Positions 5,288-7,086 of a stretch of 7,086 bases of DNA are shown piece after piece. This stretch comes from an uncultured Eubacteriales bacterium (GTDB taxonomy: Bacteria; Bacillota_A; Clostridia; Oscillospirales; CAG-272): positions 1 through 7,086 of the forward strand of contig USTB01000041.1 in assembly GCA_900557635.1 (NCBI GenBank), written 5' to 3'. The translations under genes and the position numbers were made by a program. Below the pieces are notes generated by a model, which made no database searches, was not told where the DNA came from, and worked only from the letters and a program-made list of their open reading frames with translations. Position 1 is the first letter of the stretch; each line of letters opens with the position of its first letter.

Positions 5288-6497
5288 TTACCCGTCCGAA
5301 CGTGCGGAGGGCATATTGCGAAGCATGTTCTCAATGAGGATGCCGTAGCCCTTTTGCGGGTCGTTGATGAGGACATGCGTCACCGCGCCCACCAGCTTTC
5401 CGTCCTGAAGAATGGGAGAGCCGGACATGCCCTGTACGATACCGCCCGTCAGCTCGAGCAGTGCGGGATCGGTGACGGTCACGATGAAGTTCTTGCTTCC
5501 CGCATCGTTATTCTTGCCGACATCGGACAACTTAACCGCATATTCCTTCACGCTTCCGCTGACACCCGATAACAGCACGGCGTCCCCGTTGCGGATCTCG
5601 CTCTTGTTGCCGATGGGCACGGTCTGTATGCAGAAATCGGGTTTTGAGCTGTACGCGCCGTACAGACCGCTTTCTTCATTCGTGCTCAGTTTACCGCACA
5701 CATTGCCTGAGAGATATCCCTTGATCTCACCCGGCTGTCCCGGCATGCCCTTGGCGATGCCGCTCTGGATTACGTCGGTCACATTGCCCGCACGCAGAGG
5801 AAGGAGCAAGCCGGTATCGGTGTCGCAGATGCCGTGTCCCAAGCCCGCAAAACTGCTTCCGTCCTCCATTACAAATGTGACCGTGCCGATGCCCGCGGAC
5901 GAATCCCGTATCCACATACCCGCGCGGTACATGCCGTCGCCGCTTTTCACGGCGCAAAGTGACAGTGACGATTCCTCGCCGCCGCGCGAATAGGTGATCT
6001 CCATGGGCTGTCCCTCGGAGCCTTCCACGATGTGCGTGACCTCCTCCACGGTATTGACCTCCGTGCCGTTTATGCTCAGCAGGATATCCTTTGCGCGCAG
6101 ACCGGCATCGTGAGCAGGGGAGCAGGTGCGGTTTTCGGTGTTGACCGAAGTCAGCCCCACGATCATCACGCCGCGTGTGTACACCTGAACGCCGAAGAGA
6201 GAGCCGCCGGGATAAACCGATATTCTGTCGCAGACCGTGACCGTGACGTCTTTGAGCGGAAGCACGCCGAAGAGTGATGCCTGTCCCACGCGTTCGGTCA
6301 CATAGAAGTCCTGCGCGCCGCCGTCTCCCTCGGCATAGGTCAGCTGTACAAACGCCCGCCGACAGCGCTTCTCCGCTCCGATATACCGATACGTCGGATG
6401 GTACACGGTAATCAAGATATCCGATCCCTGCCGCCGCGGCAACACACAAGATGAGCAGTAGGGTACATATTCTTTTTCCTGCTTTCATTCGTTTCAT
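5288..6497 (-). CDS. spoIVB: SpoIVB sporulation peptidase (S55), with an apparent frameshift
   Basis: SpoIVB is a PDZ-containing serine protease secreted from the forespore into the space between the membranes; it cleaves SpoIVFA so that pro-sigma-K is processed in the mother cell. The gene lies in two frames. The first (from ATG 6497, with AAGGA 6 bases upstream) gives a short basic N-terminus and a hydrophobic anchor at about residues 9-26, then the lead-in VPSDVSVYRSGEALSA. The second frame continues from about 6352 to the TAA at 5288. Removing one base from the CCC at 6355-6357 joins them into a 402-residue protein, normal for the family. In that joined numbering a PDZ domain spans about 93-177. 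The catalytic triad is His221 (GLGHGICDTDTG), Asp343 (TDPALLE) and Ser358 (GMSGSP), with the Asp-Ser spacing of 15 seen in Bacillus. The conserved tail VGAVTHVLINDPQKGYGI is intact. A GTG at 6445 opens the second frame but would lose the anchor. Sequencing error or a true mutation are both possible. Confidence 0.88.
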
Positions 6498-6523
6498 GGT
6501 CTTTCCTTGCCTTTATTATCATT

Positions 6524-6553
6524 CAATATAGCCGCTGTTTTCATGATATATGC
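6524..6553 (-). promoter_or_regulatory. Sigma-F-like promoter of spoIVB
   Basis: On the minus strand GCATA (6549-6553), 15 bases, then GGCTATATTG (6524-6533). The published forespore sigma-F pattern is about GYATA, 15-16 bases, GGNNANANTW; this matches except for the last base. Transcription would start near 6517, giving a 20-base leader that just includes the Shine-Dalgarno (6504-6508) before ATG 6497. In Bacillus spoIVB is transcribed in the forespore by sigma-F and sigma-G, which agrees. Confidence 0.68.
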
Positions 6554-6593
6554 GACGGCGCCGCAATCTATGCCCGACAGATTTCGCGGCGTC
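6554..6593. repeat. Imperfect inverted repeat upstream of spoIVB
   Basis: GACG (6554-6557), CCGC (6561-6564) and AATCT (6565-6569) pair with AGATT (6579-6583), GCGG (6586-6589) and CGTC (6590-6593). That is 13 bp in all, with small bulges (GCG and TC) and a 9-base loop. No T run follows on either strand, so it is not a standard terminator. It abuts the -35 of the sigma-F-like promoter, where a protein site or a barrier to incoming transcription could sit. Function unknown. Confidence 0.4.
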
Positions 6594-6835
6594 GGTATTA
6601 CTATGCGCGGGTCGTGACGGAATATGAGATGAAAAATTTGCGGAAAAACGTCTCTTTTTCCGTTTCCGTGACCGCAGTACGGGCGTTTGCGCGGGTGCTG
6701 ACGGCTTTCGGGGAAAAATGGCATGTCTGACCGTGGCACTTAAGGGAGAAAAAACTAAAAATAATGTGGTCAATTTTGCTAAAAATTAACCAGTCGGATT
6801 CGCACAAATTTTTGGGGATAATTTCCTTGTCGCTC
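6594..6835. other. Intergenic stretch without a supported gene
   Basis: This is the middle of the 403-base gap between divergent spoIVB and galT. A plus-strand frame stays open from 6455 to a TGA at 6728-6730, but its only ATG (6629) gives 33 residues and lacks a clear ribosome-binding site. A minus-strand frame (6494-6739) overlaps the spoIVB ATG by four bases, but it starts at a GTG with no Shine-Dalgarno and contains the spoIVB promoter. The part from about 6735 to 6835 is AT-rich, typical of upstream regulatory DNA. I see no RNA gene. Confidence 0.4.
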
Positions 6836-6864
6836 TTGCATTTTTTGCATGGGTGTGGTAAAAT
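6836..6864 (+). promoter_or_regulatory. Vegetative (sigma-A-type) promoter of galT
   Basis: TTGCAT (6836-6841), exactly 17 bases, then TAAAAT (6859-6864). The -10 is preceded by TGG (6856-6858), making it an extended -10. The same TTGCAT -35 is seen at the cupin promoter. Transcription would begin near 6871, and AGAGG at 6888-6892 serves the ATG at 6901 with 8 bases of spacing. Confidence 0.72.
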
Positions 6865-6900
6865 AATAAGGTATGAATATGATATGCAGAGGTGTTGTGT

Positions 6901-7086
6901 ATGGCAGAGCTTCGGTGGAATCCCATGATCGGGGACTGGGTCATGATCGCATCTCACCGTCAGAATCGGCCGCTGATGCCAAAGGATTGGTGTCCGTTCT
7001 GTCCCGGTGACGATAATCCAAAGATTCCGAAAACGTACGATGTGTTGAAATACGACAATGATTTTCCGGCATTGTCCCAGAATCCC
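6901..7086 (+). CDS. galT: Galactose-1-phosphate uridylyltransferase, N-terminal part
   Basis: The first 62 residues are visible; the gene runs off the right edge. GalT moves UMP from UDP-glucose to galactose-1-phosphate in the Leloir pathway, in the cytoplasm. The N-terminus has the family pattern: LRWNPMIGDWVMIASHR (residues 4-20) with NRP (22-24), then CPFCPG (31-36) whose two cysteines are the expected zinc ligands, then NDFPAL (53-58) matching the usual N-x-F-P-A-L. The active-site His-Pro-His lies beyond the window. A good promoter and Shine-Dalgarno precede ATG 6901. It diverges from spoIVB and may head an operon with other galactose genes outside the window. Confidence 0.9.
   Translation, partial: MAELRWNPMIGDWVMIASHRQNRPLMPKDWCPFCPGDDNPKIPKTYDVLKYDNDFPALSQNP

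Noticed and set aside
5727..6497. 256-residue protein from the spoIVB ATG in the first frame
   Set aside because: Only the first 47 or so residues make sense (anchor and lead-in). The rest is arginine/glycine-rich out-of-frame translation of the protease, so it is a consequence of the frameshift, not a separate gene.
6455..6730. Open plus-strand frame with a hydrophobic start in the spoIVB-galT gap
   Set aside because: There is no ATG, GTG or TTG near its beginning. The hydrophobic part is simply the reverse strand of the SpoIVB anchor, and the only ATG gives 33 residues without a good ribosome-binding site.
6494..6739. Minus-strand frame whose stop overlaps the spoIVB start (ATGA)
   Set aside because: The four-base overlap looks like translational coupling, but the frame has no Shine-Dalgarno, resembles no protein family, and the sigma-F-like spoIVB promoter lies inside it.

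Overview
The window looks like a piece of chromosome from a spore-forming, anaerobic Firmicute of the class Clostridia with fairly high GC for the group. Three things point that way. It carries a LysM/SPOCS spore-envelope protein of the SipL type and a SpoIVB sporulation protease. Sporulation-sigma-like promoters precede both. The remaining genes are fermentative or housekeeping (D-lactate dehydrogenase, galactose-1-phosphate uridylyltransferase, lipoate-protein ligase). No phage, transposon, CRISPR or RNA gene is visible. I cannot name the genus.

Layout from left to right. Bases 1-191 hold no gene I can support. A strong intrinsic terminator (192-223) ends the minus-strand lipoate-protein ligase gene lplA (243-1226). 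Divergent from it is a plus-strand gene for a degenerate SLOG/YpsA-like (DUF1273-type) protein, ending at 1999. It has an extended -10 promoter, a terminator-like leader hairpin and an unclear start codon. Convergent with it is a minus-strand small cupin (2021-2368). A divergent intergenic region then carries a vegetative promoter for the cupin and a sigma-E-like promoter for sipL (2535-4121, plus). sipL converges on a minus-strand block, spoIVB (5288-6497) followed by a D-lactate dehydrogenase gene (4185-5174). A 403-base gap carries a sigma-F-like promoter facing spoIVB and a vegetative promoter facing galT. The 5' end of galT runs off the right edge (6901 onward).

How the genes fit together. 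The two sporulation genes act on opposite sides of the mother cell/forespore boundary. SipL, behind a sigma-E-type promoter, would be made in the mother cell and helps anchor the SpoIVA basal coat layer. SpoIVB, behind a sigma-F-type promoter, would be made in the forespore and is the secreted protease that signals to the mother cell for sigma-K activation. The other genes are metabolic and show no obvious link to sporulation.

Most notable points: spoIVB is split by an apparent one-base frameshift just after its membrane anchor, although all catalytic residues downstream are intact. The sipL promoter overlaps an upstream ATG and so fixes the start at 2535. The SLOG protein has lost the usual nucleotide-binding signatures. 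The three 3'-end hairpins (192-223, 1987-2013, 4150-4171) share the same CGGGAC/GTCCCG stem. I found no convincing new multi-gene system here; the novelty lies in these local details.
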